Assembly (NCBI GenBank): GCA_963719345.1
Contig: CAVRCA010000001.1
Location: 992,001-1,056,000 of the forward strand
DNA from: CAVRCA01 sp963719345
GTDB lineage: Bacteria; Pseudomonadota; Alphaproteobacteria; Acetobacterales; Acetobacteraceae
DNA length: 64,000 bases
Direction of reading: 5' to 3'
The first letter of the stretch is position 1; each line of letters opens with the position of its first letter. The notes below the pieces were generated by a model. It was not told where the DNA came from. It did no database searches and saw only the letters and a program-made list of their open reading frames with translations. Both the position numbers and the translations under genes were made by a program. Of the stretch, positions 44,791-54,000 are shown piece after piece.

Positions 44791-45195
44791 ATGGCATCGA
44801 TCACCAAGGAAACACCGCTCAGCGTCAGCGCCGACCGCGCCTGGGCGCTGTTGCGCTCAGTCGGCGAGGCGCACCGGGCATTCCCCGGTGTGCTGACCGG
44901 TTGCCGACAGGAAGGGGATGCCCGGATCGTCACCTTCGCCGGCGGCTTGGTCGTGCGCGAGCGGATCGTCGATATCGATGAGACGCGCCGGCGTATCGCC
45001 TATGCCGTGGTGGAAGGGCGATTCGCGCACCACAGCGCATCGATGCAGGTGGTCCCTGAGGGGGATGAGGGCTGTCGGTTCATATGGGTGACCGATTTCC
45101 TGCCCGATGATCTTGCGCCGATGATCCGGCCGCTGATCGACCGAGGAGCCGAGGCGTTCCGACATGCGGCTGAAGAGCGCGGAGCAGGCGAATGA
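44791..45195 (+). CDS. SRPBCC-family (polyketide cyclase/START-like) protein
   Basis: 134 residues. The opening MASITKETPLSVSADRAWAL and the pattern of strands ending in CRFIWVTDFLPDD followed by a long C-terminal helix (MIRPLIDRGAEAF) match the SRPBCC helix-grip fold that binds hydrophobic ligands. No catalytic residue is obvious. Its stop overlaps the GFA start by 4 bp (ATGA). Probably regulated by the divergent AraC protein. Confidence 0.82.
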   Translation: MASITKETPLSVSADRAWALLRSVGEAHRAFPGVLTGCRQEGDARIVTFAGGLVVRERIVDIDETRRRIAYAVVEGRFAHHSASMQVVPEGDEGCRFIWVTDFLPDDLAPMIRPLIDRGAEAFRHAAEERGAGE

Positions 45196-45668
45196 GCGCG
45201 GAGGATCAGGCCCGCATGCCGGGCGGCTGCGCCTGCGGATCGGTTCGATATCGGCTCGACCTGCCGCCCATGTTCGTCCATTGCTGCCATTGCCGCGACT
45301 GTCAGCGGCAAACGGGAAGCGCCTTCGTCGTCAACGCCCTCATTGAAACGCAAAGGATCGTCCTGCTCGGAAGCACGCCCGAAGCCACGCCGCTGCCGAC
45401 CGCGAGCGGGCGGCCGCATGATGTCTACCGATGCCCCGGTTGCGGCACGGCGGTCTGGAGTGACTACGGACGCCGTCCCAAGCTGCGCTTCGTGCGCGTC
45501 GGTACGCTGGCTGATCCGGCGACACTCACGCCCGACGTACACATTTTTACTCGTTCAAAGCTGCCGTGGGTGATCCTGCCGAGCGGCATCCCAGCCTTCG
45601 AGGAATACTACGACCCAGCCTCGGTCTGGTCTGCCGAGAGCCTGGGCCGCCGGCAAGCAATTCTCTGA
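45192..45668 (+). CDS. GFA-family (glutathione-dependent formaldehyde-activating-like) zinc protein
   Basis: 158 residues. Zinc-ligand pattern of the GFA family: GGCACGSVRY (Cys13, Cys15 region), HCCHCRDCQRQTGSAF and YRCPGCGTAVWSD. GFA proteins bind zinc in a beta-tent fold; members with tested activity handle glutathione adducts, but most are uncharacterised. Coupled to the SRPBCC gene. Confidence 0.9.
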   Translation: MSAEDQARMPGGCACGSVRYRLDLPPMFVHCCHCRDCQRQTGSAFVVNALIETQRIVLLGSTPEATPLPTASGRPHDVYRCPGCGTAVWSDYGRRPKLRFVRVGTLADPATLTPDVHIFTRSKLPWVILPSGIPAFEEYYDPASVWSAESLGRRQAIL

Positions 45669-45680
45669 TGAGTTGACCCC

Positions 45681-45704
45681 TCGGTTCGGGCCGTCACGAA
45701 CCGA
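45681..45704 (+). terminator. Hairpin after the GFA gene
   Basis: Perfect 8-bp inverted repeat TCGGTTCG/CGAACCGA with an 8-nt loop, 12 bp after the stop. There is no T-run, so it would be a weak or Rho-assisted terminator. Confidence 0.35.
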
Positions 45705-45818
45705 ACTCTCCTCCAATGATGCACCACGACACGCTTCCCGCCTTGTGAGCTGCGATCCGATTTGACCGATGCCGGCGCTCCCGACGATGGTGCTCGGTGG
45801 GTCCAGGACGGAGCAGGC

Positions 45819-46964
45819 ATGAACACGAGCTACCGGTTCGGCATCGAGGAAGAACTCTTCTTGGCCGACGCCATCACGCGCGGCACACCCCGCCGGACGA
45901 TCAAAGCCTTCCACGACGCCGCACATGCCAAGCTGAAGGTCGAACGCGAGCTGCTGCAGGCTCAACTGGAGATCGCGTCGTCGCCAACCACCAGCTTCGC
46001 AGAGGCCCGCGCCGAGCTGTCCGAGTTGCGAGGGGGACTCGCCGAGATTGGCCGCGCGCACGACATATTGGTGCTGGCAGCCGGCACCCAGCCGATTGCC
46101 CGCTGGACGCGCCAAAGCCGCACCGACAAGCCACGCTACAAGGCCATCCAGAACGCCATGCAGATGCTGGCCCGGCGCGAGGTCGTGTGCGGGATGCACG
46201 TTCATGTCGAAGTGCCGCGACCTGACGATCGCGTCGACCTCATGAAGCGGCTGCTGCCCTATCTGCCGGTATTGCTGGCGCTGTCCGCGTCCTCACCGTT
46301 CTGGCAGGGGCGCGCCACCGAACTCGCGGCCTATCGCATGTCGGTATGGGGTGAACTGCCGCGCACCGGACTGCCCGATTTGTTTGCGGACAGCGCCGAC
46401 TATGAACGCTACGTAGCGACCATGGTGCGTTGCGGCGCCATCGAAGACGCGAGCTTCCTGTGGTGGGCCCTGCGCCCGTCCACTCATTTCCCCACTTTGG
46501 AGATGCGGGTGGCGGACAGTTGCACGCGGCTGGACGACACCCTCGCTATCGCTGCGCTGTATCGCTGCCTGGTTCGGCTTGTGGTACGCACACCGCAGCT
46601 CAACCGCAACCTGACGGGGGCCTCGCGCGCGTTTGCAGCCGAGAACTTGTGGCGCGCTCAGCGCGACGGCATCCGTGCGAGCTTCATCGACGAGGAGACC
46701 GGGACGGCCGTGCCGTTCGCAGCACATCTTGACGCAATTCTGACGCATGTAGCGGAAGATGCGGACGCACTCGGTTGCCAGCCGGAAGTCGATCGCACGC
46801 GTGCGATTGCGGCGACCGACACCAGCGCCGACCGCCAGCTCGCAATTTTCGGGGAAGCGCGCGCGCGGTCGGGTCGCCCGGGCGAAGCTCTTGCAGCCGT
46901 TGTGGACTGGATTGCTGGTGCAACAGAGGTAACGTCGGCGTTGCCACAGGTGCGAAACACCTGA
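45819..46964 (+). CDS. Carboxylate-amine ligase, GCS2/YbdK family
   Basis: 381 residues. FGIEEELFLAD at the start (metal-binding Glu residues), GMHVHVEV and RPSTHFPTLEMRVAD are the GCS2 family's active-site regions. The family forms gamma-glutamyl-cysteine or similar amide bonds at the expense of ATP; YbdK-type activity is weak and the real substrate is usually unknown. ATG 45819 was preferred over an earlier in-frame ATG (45762) because the family starts at MNTSYRFGIEEE and GGAG lies before it. Confidence 0.88.
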   Translation: MNTSYRFGIEEELFLADAITRGTPRRTIKAFHDAAHAKLKVERELLQAQLEIASSPTTSFAEARAELSELRGGLAEIGRAHDILVLAAGTQPIARWTRQSRTDKPRYKAIQNAMQMLARREVVCGMHVHVEVPRPDDRVDLMKRLLPYLPVLLALSASSPFWQGRATELAAYRMSVWGELPRTGLPDLFADSADYERYVATMVRCGAIEDASFLWWALRPSTHFPTLEMRVADSCTRLDDTLAIAALYRCLVRLVVRTPQLNRNLTGASRAFAAENLWRAQRDGIRASFIDEETGTAVPFAAHLDAILTHVAEDADALGCQPEVDRTRAIAATDTSADRQLAIFGEARARSGRPGEALAAVVDWIAGATEVTSALPQVRNT

Positions 46965-47008
46965 TCGAGGCTGCTCGCAACTTGCTGTTCTACCTACCGA
47001 CCTGCTTG

Positions 47009-47023
47009 TCCGGTTCAACCGGA
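47009..47023 (+). terminator. Short hairpin after the GCS2 gene
   Basis: TCCGGTTCAACCGGA, a perfect dyad (stem 5 with loop 5), 45 bp after the stop. The remaining 46965-47183 interval shows no gene. Confidence 0.25.
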
Positions 47024-47183
47024 TCGCGTTCGCCGAGCTCAAGGAACGGCTCCGTATCGGGTTAATGTGAAGGGTCCGCTTGAACGGATCACGGTACAGC
47101 GACCCACCATTCCCGATCTCGGCGGTGTCACAGATGCCGGTTGTCTCGCGGGTACCGAGAAGGGAGAGATTATACCAGCCGCC

Positions 47184-48254
47184 CTAGACGGTGACGCGGA
47201 CCCATGAGCGTGTGGTGATGGAAGCGATCTGCTTGGGCATGCGCATGAGCTTGTTCCAGGCGTCGCAGCATGCGTCTACCATGGCGTCATAGTCTTTCCA
47301 AACGAGGTGACTGAGAAAGTTCGCCCGCAGGAATTCCAGACGTTCTCGACCGGGTTCAGCTCGGGAGCGTAGCGTGGCAGCGGGAGCAGGCTGATGTTGT
47401 CCGGCACGCGCAATTTGGACGTGGTGTGCCAGCCTGCACCGTCCAGCACGAGCACGGCGTGCGCGCCGGTGGTCACACGTCGGCTGATCTCGGCAAGGTG
47501 CGCCTCCATGGCCTCGGTGTTCGCTTCGGGCATCACCACGGCAGCGCCGATGCCGCGGTCTGGGCAGACCGCACCAAACAGGTAGGCTGATGTGTATCCG
47601 CGCTCGCGTGGTGCACGCGGGCGCAATCCTCGCTGAGCCCAGACCCGTGTCAGCGTGCCTTCCTGGCCGACGCGAGCTTCGTCCGCGAACCAGATCTCAA
47701 GTGGCGCTGCACTGGACGTTGCCGGAACAGCCGCCTTCACCAGGTCAGCAAAGCCCCCTTAAAAGCCTGCTGGGCGGCGACATCGCCCGCCGGATGTCGG
47801 GGACGCACCGACAGGCGGCGGAACCGGAGCTTGGCCAACAGCTTGCCGATCGTGCGCTCGTGGAACCGGACCTGGAACTCGCGCTCGATCCGCTCCTGCA
47901 GATCCCGGCAGCGTCAGCGCACGACGCCGTCGCGTCCAGGTCGGGTCCGTCCTCAACCCACCGAGCGAACGCGGCTTCCTGCTCGGGCGAGAGGCGGGGC
48001 GTCGGTCCCGGCGCCAGTCGGTTCGACAACCCGGCAAGTCCCTCGGCATTGTAGCGGTGCACCCAATCGCGCAGCGTCTGCCGATCCATGCCACACATCT
48101 CGGCCGCATCCTGCCGCTGGTGCGTCTCCAGCACCAACGCAATCGCCAGCATGCGACGCGCCGCATTGGCGTCACGGCTGCGGGCCGCCTCTCGCCGCAG
48201 CTCGTCGGCCGACAGATCTCGCCGTGTCACCTCAACCGCCATCCCAACCTCCAC
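47184..48254 (-). mobile_element. IS630-family transposase, frameshifted
   Basis: An N-terminal frame (48254 to about 47870) has the helix-turn-helix part: MAVEVTRRDLSADELRREA, then CGMDRQTLRDWVHRYNAEGL. The catalytic part (47740 to 47276) has WFADEARVGQ (first Asp), VLVLDGAGWHTT (second Asp) and LPRYAPELNPVENVW (Glu), the IS630 DDE set. The last 40 residues (AMVDACCDAWNKLMRMPKQI) are in a third frame and end at TAG 47186-47184. At least two frame breaks, so inactive as read. Terminal repeats not identified. Confidence 0.82.
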
Positions 48255-48331
48255 GAATTGAGCAGCACGAACAGCGAATCACGTCCAGCAAACCGGCGGG
48301 ATCACATCCGAGTCAGCGAGCAGGGCGGCTG

Positions 48332-49470
48332 GTATCAGGCGGCAGCGAATCACGGTTTGCCGCCTATGTCGAGGCGATCACGTCGGCGCTCGGTCACGCC
48401 GATCGCGTGGCGCCTTTCCAATCGTATTGCGCGGGGCTGCTGCTACCGGGCGATCGCAAAAGCGTCGAGCCGATGGCCGCGCGCGTGCAGCCGGGGCCGG
48501 TGCAGGCGGCGCACCAGTCGCTGCATCACTTCGTGGCGAAGTCGGAGTGGTCGGACGACATCGTGCTGGCGGCGGTGCGGACCCGCGTGTTGCCGGTCAT
48601 CGAGCGGCGCGGTCCGATCCGGGCGCTGATCATCGACGACACCGGGATGCCCAAGAAAGGCAAACACTCGGTCGGCGTGGCACGGCAGTATTGCGGGGAA
48701 CTCGGCAAGCAGGACAATTGCCAAGTGGCGGTGAGCCTGTCGGCCGCCAACGATCACGCCAGCCTGCCGCTCGCCTATCGCCTGTATCTGCCGCACGAGT
48801 GGGCTGCTGACCCTGCCCGGCGCGCTGAGACGGGCGTGCCCGACGATGTCGTCTTCCAGACCAAGCCGCAGATCGCACTCGGCCAGCTTCGTGCCGCTCT
48901 GGCGGCCGGGATCGAAGCCGAGGTCGCGTTGGCCGACGCGGGTTACGGCACCGACACCGACTTTCGCGACGGCATCACGGAAATCGGCCTGGCCTATGTT
49001 GTCGGCATCCAGTCCTCCACCAGCCTGTGGCCGCCCGGCGTGGAACCACTGCTCCAAAGCAATGGAGCGGGCGCGGGCGTCCGACGTCTTCGATCCGTCG
49101 TGACGGCGAGCATCGGCCGATCTCGGCCAAGCAACTGGCGCTGGACCTTCCCCAGAAAGCGTGGCGGCGGGTGACCTGGCGCGAAGGGAGCAATGCCAAG
49201 CTCACCTCCCGCTTCGCCGCCGTGCGCGTCCGTCCCGCCCATCGCGACTACCATCGCTCCACCCCCAGACCGGAGGAGTGGTGCCTGATCGAGTGGCCCG
49301 CGGATGAACCCGAGCCGACGAAATACTGGCTGTCCACGCTGCCAGCCACCGCCAGCCGTCGCGAACTGGTGGACACCGCCAAGCTGCGCTGGCGGATCGA
49401 GCGTGACTATCAGGACCTCAAGCAGGAACTCGGGCTTGGCCACTACGAGGGACGAGGCTGGCGAGGCTTC
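48332..49470 (+). mobile_element. IS701-family transposase, frameshifted and truncated at the 3' end
   Basis: The first frame (from about 48332) has SRFAAYVEAITSALGHADRV, RALIIDDTGMPKKGKHSVGV (catalytic Asp) and EVALADAGYGTDTDF (second Asp). Near 49055 it shifts to the frame reading APKQWSGRGRPTSS and continues to LRWRIERDYQDLKQELGL (catalytic Glu). The homology stops at GHYEGRGWRGF (about 49470), where IS5-type sequence follows, so the end of the gene is missing. No start codon in frame near the family N-terminus was found. Confidence 0.82.
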
Positions 49471-49514
49471 CAAGCGCCTCGCCTTCCCACCCGTTACCGA
49501 CCCCGCGGATCCCC

Positions 49515-50418
49515 CGGTCGATCGCGCCCGAGAAGCTGCTGCGGGCGCTGCTGCTGCAGGCGTTCTACTCGGTGCGCTCCGAGCGGCAACTGATGGAGCA
49601 GATCACCTACAACATGCTGTTCCGCTGGTTCATCGGCCTGTCCATGGACGCGCCTGTGTGGGACGTGACGGTGTTCACCAAGAACCGCGAGCGATTGTTG
49701 GAAGGCGATGTCGCAGGTCAGTTCTTCCGGGCGGTTTTGGCTGATCCCGGGGTCAAGCGTCTGCTGTCCGCCGAGCACTTCTCGGTCGATGGCACGCTGA
49801 TCGAGGCCTGGGCGTCCATGAAGAGCTTCCGCCCCAAGGACGGCAGCGACGAACCGCCCGGGCCGGGGCGCAACGGCGAGCGCGACTTTCGCGGCGAGCG
49901 GCGCAGCAACTCTCGACCACGGACCCGGATGCCCGGCTGTATCGCAAGGCGCGCGGACGGGCAGCCAAGCTCTGCTACATGGGACACCTGCTGATGGAGA
50001 ACCGCAGCGGCTTGGTCGCAGACACCGAGGTGACGCACGCCAGCGGCACGGCCGAGCGCGAGGCGGCCGAGGCCATGGTCGGCGATGTGGCCGGCGGACG
50101 GATCACGCTCGGCTCGGACAAGGCCTACGATGTGGCTGGCACGTGGCGAACCTGCGCGCCATGGCTGTCACGCCGCATGTCGCCCAGAACACGGCACGAC
50201 GCTCGGCCATTGATCGGCGCACAACGCGGCACGCCGGCTATACGTTGAGCCAGCGGGCACGCAAACGCATCGAGGAGGCGTTCGGCTGGATGAAGACCAC
50301 CGGCGGTCTGCGCAAGACGCGTCATCGCGGGCTCGATCGGGTCGGCTGGGCGTTCACCCTTACAGCGGCCGCCTACAACCTCATTCGCATCCCCAGGCTG
50401 CTGGGAGGCACGGTGTAG
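49515..50418 (+). mobile_element. IS5-family transposase, truncated at the 5' end and frameshifted
   Basis: Begins inside the family at IAPEKLLRALLLQAFYSV, then RWFIGLSMDAPVWDVTVFTK and HFSVDGTLIEAWASMKSF (catalytic Asp). It changes frame near 49905 to DARLYRKARGRAAKLCYMGH and near 50140 to the last frame, RKRIEEAFGWMKTTGGLRKT (catalytic Glu), ending RIPRLLGGTV. About the first 60 residues are missing, replaced by the IS701 tail. Inactive as read. Confidence 0.82.
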
Positions 50419-50744
50419 TGGCAGGCGCCGCGAAGCATCCGCTGGCCGGCAGGTGGCGGATCACCGAGATGGAATTGTGGGACGCCGATTTCCTGGACTT
50501 GATGCAGCCCGCCTTCATCAGCTTCGATGGCGAGGGCAGCGGTGAGTTCGCCTTCGGTGCCGTCCAGGCCGGGTTTGATTGCTGATATGGCGTCCAAAGT
50601 GCCGACCTCACCTGGGAAGGGTTTGACGAAATGGATCTCGTCCGAGGCGACGGCGAGGTCGAACTCGAAGACGATAGCACGCTCACGGGGGAAATCCGCT
50701 ACCACCTCGGCGACGAATCAACCTTCAAGGCCCGCCGATGGTGA
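50418..50744 (+). pseudogene. Conserved hypothetical protein with an in-frame TGA
   Basis: GTG 50418 overlaps the IS5 stop; the frame runs 109 codons to TGA 50742-50744 with one internal TGA at codon 56 (50583-50585). It reads HPLAGRWRITEMELWDADF before, and SADLTWEGFDEMDLVRGDG then HLGDESTFKARRW after, coherent on both sides. I recognise this as a small acidic hypothetical family common in alphaproteobacteria, where the stop position is an ordinary residue. Nothing suggests selenocysteine, so it is read as a nonsense mutation. Confidence 0.6.
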
Positions 50745-50825
50745 CCTTTCCGCAGCCTGCTAAACAACCGCGCGGCCAATCACGCCGCGCCCGGCCCGCA
50801 AGGCGTACGCGCGTCGACCTGAGAA

Positions 50826-51111
50826 ATGCGGGCTAGCCGGAAGAAGGCCAGCTACCTGCAAGCCCAGTTCCAACGCCTGCGCCACCGCCGGGGACCCAAA
50901 AAGGCCATCTGCGCAGTCGCCGCCTCGATCCTGACCGCCGCCTATCACATGCTGCGCGACGGCACCTTCTATCAGGACCTCGGCGCCAGCCACTTCCACC
51001 GCGATTCACCCGAAAACCAGGCCAGCCGGCCTGGCACGACAAATCGCAAAGCTTGGCTTCACCTGCGTGCTCACCCCCGCCACAACGGGGACGGTTTCTG
51101 TTTGGTCATGA
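50826..51111 (+). mobile_element. IS110-family transposase C-terminal remnant
   Basis: MRASRKKASYLQAQF, then RRGPKKAICAVAASILTAAY and DGTFYQDLGASHF, are the C-terminal end of an IS110/IS116-type transposase. After about 51030 the frame shifts and reads QIAKLGFTCVLTP, ending TGTVSVWS at TGA 51109-51111. Only about 95 residues remain. It is a different sequence from the intact IS110-type transposase at 52740. Its 3' end lies on top of the thioesterase 3' end. Confidence 0.75.
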
Positions 51112-51946
51112 CTTGCGAAACCGCCCGGGTGAAAGCGGCGCAAATTGCGGGCAGGGTGGGGCCAAGCAGGTCGCCGTGCGTGCCTGGCACCGAGAGAACT
51201 GTCAGATTAGGACAGAGCTGGTTCCATCCAAGATGAAGCGGAACATCGGCATCGTGCTGTTCTGTCCGGAACAGGAACACTGGTGCATCGAGGGGCGGTA
51301 GTGTCGGGTAGACCGTCGCCCATTGCCGAAGCAAGGGTTCAAAATGCCAGAACAGCAGATCGCGATCGAGATAGGAGGCAAAATTTCCTGACCACCAGGT
51401 GCGAGGAATGGCGGCAACGAGCCGAAGCGCAGGCTTCCAACGGGGGCTTATCAGCCGTCGGGAGATCACATAGGCCAGTTTTGAAGAACCTTCTCCCCGT
51501 TGCAGGGCTGCCATGAAGCCGGCCAGCTCCCGCCGGCGCGTCATGCGACGACGCCGCGCGCCTGTTGCGATCCCTGGTTGGGCTTCGATGTCGAGCAGAC
51601 CGAGAAAGCACACCGTCCAGCCCGCTTCCCTTAGGCGTGTCGCAACGGCGAAGCCAACGATGCCGCCAAACGAGTATCCCGCGAGCAGGATCGGACCCGT
51701 CGGGGAGTGTGAGGCAATCTGCTTTAGGATATCGCTGATGAGCGTTTCAAAATCGAACTCCGGATGGCGAAGCAGAACTGTCCAGTGAAGATAAGCGATC
51801 TGGACGGCTCGCACCGACTCCTTGCACGCGGCGCCGACCTTGATGAGGTGCGGGTCGTAACCACCCATTCCTGGGAAAAGAAAGAGGTAGGGCCTGTCTG
51901 ACAAAAGTGGCTCCGGCTGGCCAGAATGTTGTAGCTTCTCCTCCAA
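51071..51946 (-). CDS. Thioesterase domain protein (NRPS/PKS type), 3' end altered by an IS fragment
   Basis: 291 residues of an alpha/beta hydrolase thioesterase as found at the end of non-ribosomal peptide or polyketide synthetases. LFLFPGMGGYDP starts the fold, Ser92 in GYSFGG is the nucleophile and His257 in VPGTHGDLL the likely base. No synthetase domain or other biosynthetic gene is near. The last 13 residues (after AVSQV) are antisense to the IS110 remnant, so the natural stop was lost. The base composition is visibly more AT-rich than the flanking genes. It looks like a stranded piece of a lost or foreign biosynthetic cluster. Confidence 0.75.
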   Translation of the reverse strand: MEEKLQHSGQPEPLLSDRPYLFLFPGMGGYDPHLIKVGAACKESVRAVQIAYLHWTVLLRHPEFDFETLISDILKQIASHSPTGPILLAGYSFGGIVGFAVATRLREAGWTVCFLGLLDIEAQPGIATGARRRRMTRRRELAGFMAALQRGEGSSKLAYVISRRLISPRWKPALRLVAAIPRTWWSGNFASYLDRDLLFWHFEPLLRQWATVYPTLPPLDAPVFLFRTEQHDADVPLHLGWNQLCPNLTVLSVPGTHGDLLGPTLPAICAAFTRAVSQVMTKQKPSPLWRG

Positions 51947-52002
51947 TCAACGACATCGACGCGTCCCTTGGGAGGATGGGAAAGATGGTAAAAGAAAAGC
52001 CT

Positions 52003-52263
52003 TTACGCTGCCCTTAATGCCCGGGCGAGTTGCTTTGGTGCAAGCGACCGCAGAAGGGGCAAGGCGCCCTGGACGCCAGCCTGGTCCAGCCGATTGCGGC
52101 GCTCGGCCATGCCGAGACCCTTGATGATCTCGGTGAATCAGAGGGCGGGCACGGCCGCGCCCCCTACGTTGATCAACTCCAGGGTTGCATAGGCTTCGGG
52201 CGAAGCCTCGTTCCTGAACAGCCCTTAGAAGGTGAACGAGGCGTCAAACCCACAGGCGCTCAC
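52003..52263 (-). pseudogene. Decayed VapC-like PIN-domain toxin
   Basis: One frame of 87 codons from GTG 52263 to TAA 52005-52003, with in-frame stops at codon 13 (TAA) and about codon 40 (TGA). It reads CGFDASFTF, stop, GLFRNEASPEAYATLELI then GGAAVPAL, stop, FTEIIKGLGMAERRNRLDQ and ALPLLRSLA. The order DAS, then acidic EA, then GGAAVPAL, then a helix with AERR matches VapC PIN toxins. Two stops show it is dead. The 51947-52355 interval holds nothing else recognisable. Confidence 0.55.
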
Positions 52264-52376
52264 CCCGGCGTCACCGGCGACCCTCGCGCATCAGCCCCCG
52301 GATCGATCCCGCCGAGGGTCGGTTTCGGTTCTGAGAAGGTGTACCGCCCGCGGTTGTTGAGACATCTGTGAGGAGG

Positions 52377-52664
52377 CTACGCGGCGAGAGCCGCTGTTGA
52401 AAGCTGATCGTGTCTGGCTTGTTCGGGCGTGCGATATCCGAGGCGCTGGATGAGCCAAGTGGTGTTGTAGGTATCGCGAAAGGCGAGCAGCGCGAGCCGG
52501 AGTTCCTCGACTGTGTCGAAGGTCCGGATCCACAGCAGGTTCTCCTTGAGCGTGCGGATGAAGCGCTCGGCGCATCCGTTTCCTTCCTGTGCTCGGACGA
52601 AGGCGGGCGAGCTCTCGATGCCGAGGAAGCGCATCTCGGCCTGGAAGGCATCGGACATGTATTG
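52377..52664 (-). pseudogene. IS3-family transposase OrfB, C-terminal piece (interrupted)
   Basis: Continues the orfB frame after the inner element: YMSDAFQAEMRFLGIESSP, GNGCAERFIRTLKENLLW (catalytic Glu) and YNTTWLIQRLGYRTPEQ. Ends LSTAALAA at 52377, 11 bp inside the left terminal repeat. Joined with the N-terminal piece it reads HDHGS(Q)YMSDAF without a gap, which fixes the insertion point of the inner element. Confidence 0.8.
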
Positions 52665-52739
52665 TTGGGGTGGACGGCCCGCCGGCATCGGAGATGCCAA
52701 GATCGGGTTAAATCATCAGCCCAAGGAGGAGGCCGCCCG

Positions 52740-53756
52740 ATGATATACAAGCGCATATCGATAGACACGTCCAAGCATGTCTTCACGATCCACGCGGTCG
52801 ACGAAGCGGAACGGCCGGTGCTACGCCGCGAGCTCCGGCGCTCGCAGGTTGAGGGGTTCTTCGCCAAAGTGGCACCGACCGAGGTGGCGCTGGAAGCCTG
52901 CGCCGGCGCTCATTATTGGGGACGACGGCTCTGCGCCATGGGCCACCGAATAAAACTGATCCCACCCCAATACGTGAAGCCCTTCGTCAAGCGTAACAAG
53001 AACGACCGCAACGACGCCGAGGCGATCGGTGAGGCGGCTTCGCGACCGAGCATGCCCACGGTGCCGCTGAAGAGCCTCGACGAGCAGGCGGCGACCATTA
53101 TTGTCAAGCACCGGGAACTGTTGGTCGGACAGCGGACTGCGGCGATCAACGCGTTGCGCGGGCATGCGGCGGAGTTCGGTGTGATCGCTGCCAAGGGGAC
53201 CGCGAATGTCGAAGCTCTGCTTGCGACGTTGGCGGCGGAGCCGACGATCCCCGCCGTCGCGAAGGCGATGTTCACGGCGATGGGCGAGCATATCGCGGAT
53301 CTCGATGCGCAGCTCGCGGGGGTAGAGAAGCAACTCATCGAGCAGCACAAACGCAATCCGGTCAGTCAGCGGCTGGCGGCGATCCCCGGGATCGGGCCGA
53401 TCACCGCGATTACCCTGGTCCTGTCGGTGAACCCGGCGAACTTCGAGAGCGCTCGGCATTTTGCCGCTTGGCTCGGCTTGACGCCACGCGAGCGGTCCAC
53501 CGGTGGCAAGCATCGCCTGGGGCGGATCAGCAAGGCCGGCAATGAGAGGTTGCGACAGCTCCTGGTGGTCGGCGCGACCTCGGTGGTCCGCGTTGCCAGA
53601 GCAGGACGGCCGTCGAGCTCGGCCTGGCTGCTGGGATTGCTGGCGCGAAAGCCGAAGAAGCTCGCGGCAGTCGCCCTGGCCAACAAGATCGCCCGGATCA
53701 CCTGGGCGATGATGGTGCGGGGTGAGGCGTACCGGCGTCAGCCAAGCGCCGCCTGA
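52740..53756 (+). CDS. IS110/IS1111-family transposase (DEDD recombinase)
   Basis: 338 residues, complete, with AAGGAGGAGG before ATG 52740. The N-terminal RuvC-like DEDD domain starts at ISIDTSKHVFTIHAVD (first Asp), has EACAGAHYWGR, and KRNKNDRNDAEAIGEAA (last acids). The C-terminal Tnp domain shows IPGIGPITAITLVLSV and GRISKAGNERLRQLLVVGA, whose conserved Ser in RISK acts in recombination. IS110-family enzymes use an element-encoded RNA to choose the target and leave no staggered duplication. It looks active by sequence. Confidence 0.93.
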   Translation: MIYKRISIDTSKHVFTIHAVDEAERPVLRRELRRSQVEGFFAKVAPTEVALEACAGAHYWGRRLCAMGHRIKLIPPQYVKPFVKRNKNDRNDAEAIGEAASRPSMPTVPLKSLDEQAATIIVKHRELLVGQRTAAINALRGHAAEFGVIAAKGTANVEALLATLAAEPTIPAVAKAMFTAMGEHIADLDAQLAGVEKQLIEQHKRNPVSQRLAAIPGIGPITAITLVLSVNPANFESARHFAAWLGLTPRERSTGGKHRLGRISKAGNERLRQLLVVGATSVVRVARAGRPSSSAWLLGLLARKPKKLAAVALANKIARITWAMMVRGEAYRRQPSAA

Positions 53757-53995
53757 GCTTCGCACCGGCGCCAGGGGTTCAAGCGCGTTTGGAGAGGATG
53801 GCGATCGGTCGAGCCGACGAATGACAAAATCCCGCACGGATCGCCGGCAGTTCCATGCCGATGTATTGTTCGGATGTCATTCGCGGATCCCATCTGGGCC
53901 AGCGGCCACGAGGCCGCGTCAGTAGGCCGGACACATGACCGCAGTCGCACCGCCGCTGATTCTCCGTAACCCATCTTGAACCCGCGGGCCGTCCA
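53757..53995 (+). ncRNA. Predicted guide RNA (bridge/seek RNA) region of the IS1111-type element
   Basis: About 240 bp between the transposase stop and the right subterminal repeat, with no coding frame of its own. In IS1111-type elements the guide RNA is encoded at this position. ATGTATTGTT at 53861-53870 is identical to the left junction of this very insertion (52657-52666), and CGAGCCG at 53810-53816 equals the first bases of the right flank (54002-54008). Both lie within 61 nt. The RNA ends cannot be set from sequence. Confidence 0.5.
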
Positions 53996-54000
53996 CACAT

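Noticed and set aside
50583..50585. In-frame TGA as a selenocysteine codon
   Set aside because: The protein family is not a redox enzyme, the position is an ordinary residue in relatives as I recall them, and no hairpin was seen directly after it.
52030..52371. Plus-strand frame of 113 codons
   Set aside because: It is the antisense of the decayed VapC-like gene and runs into the IS3 terminal repeat.
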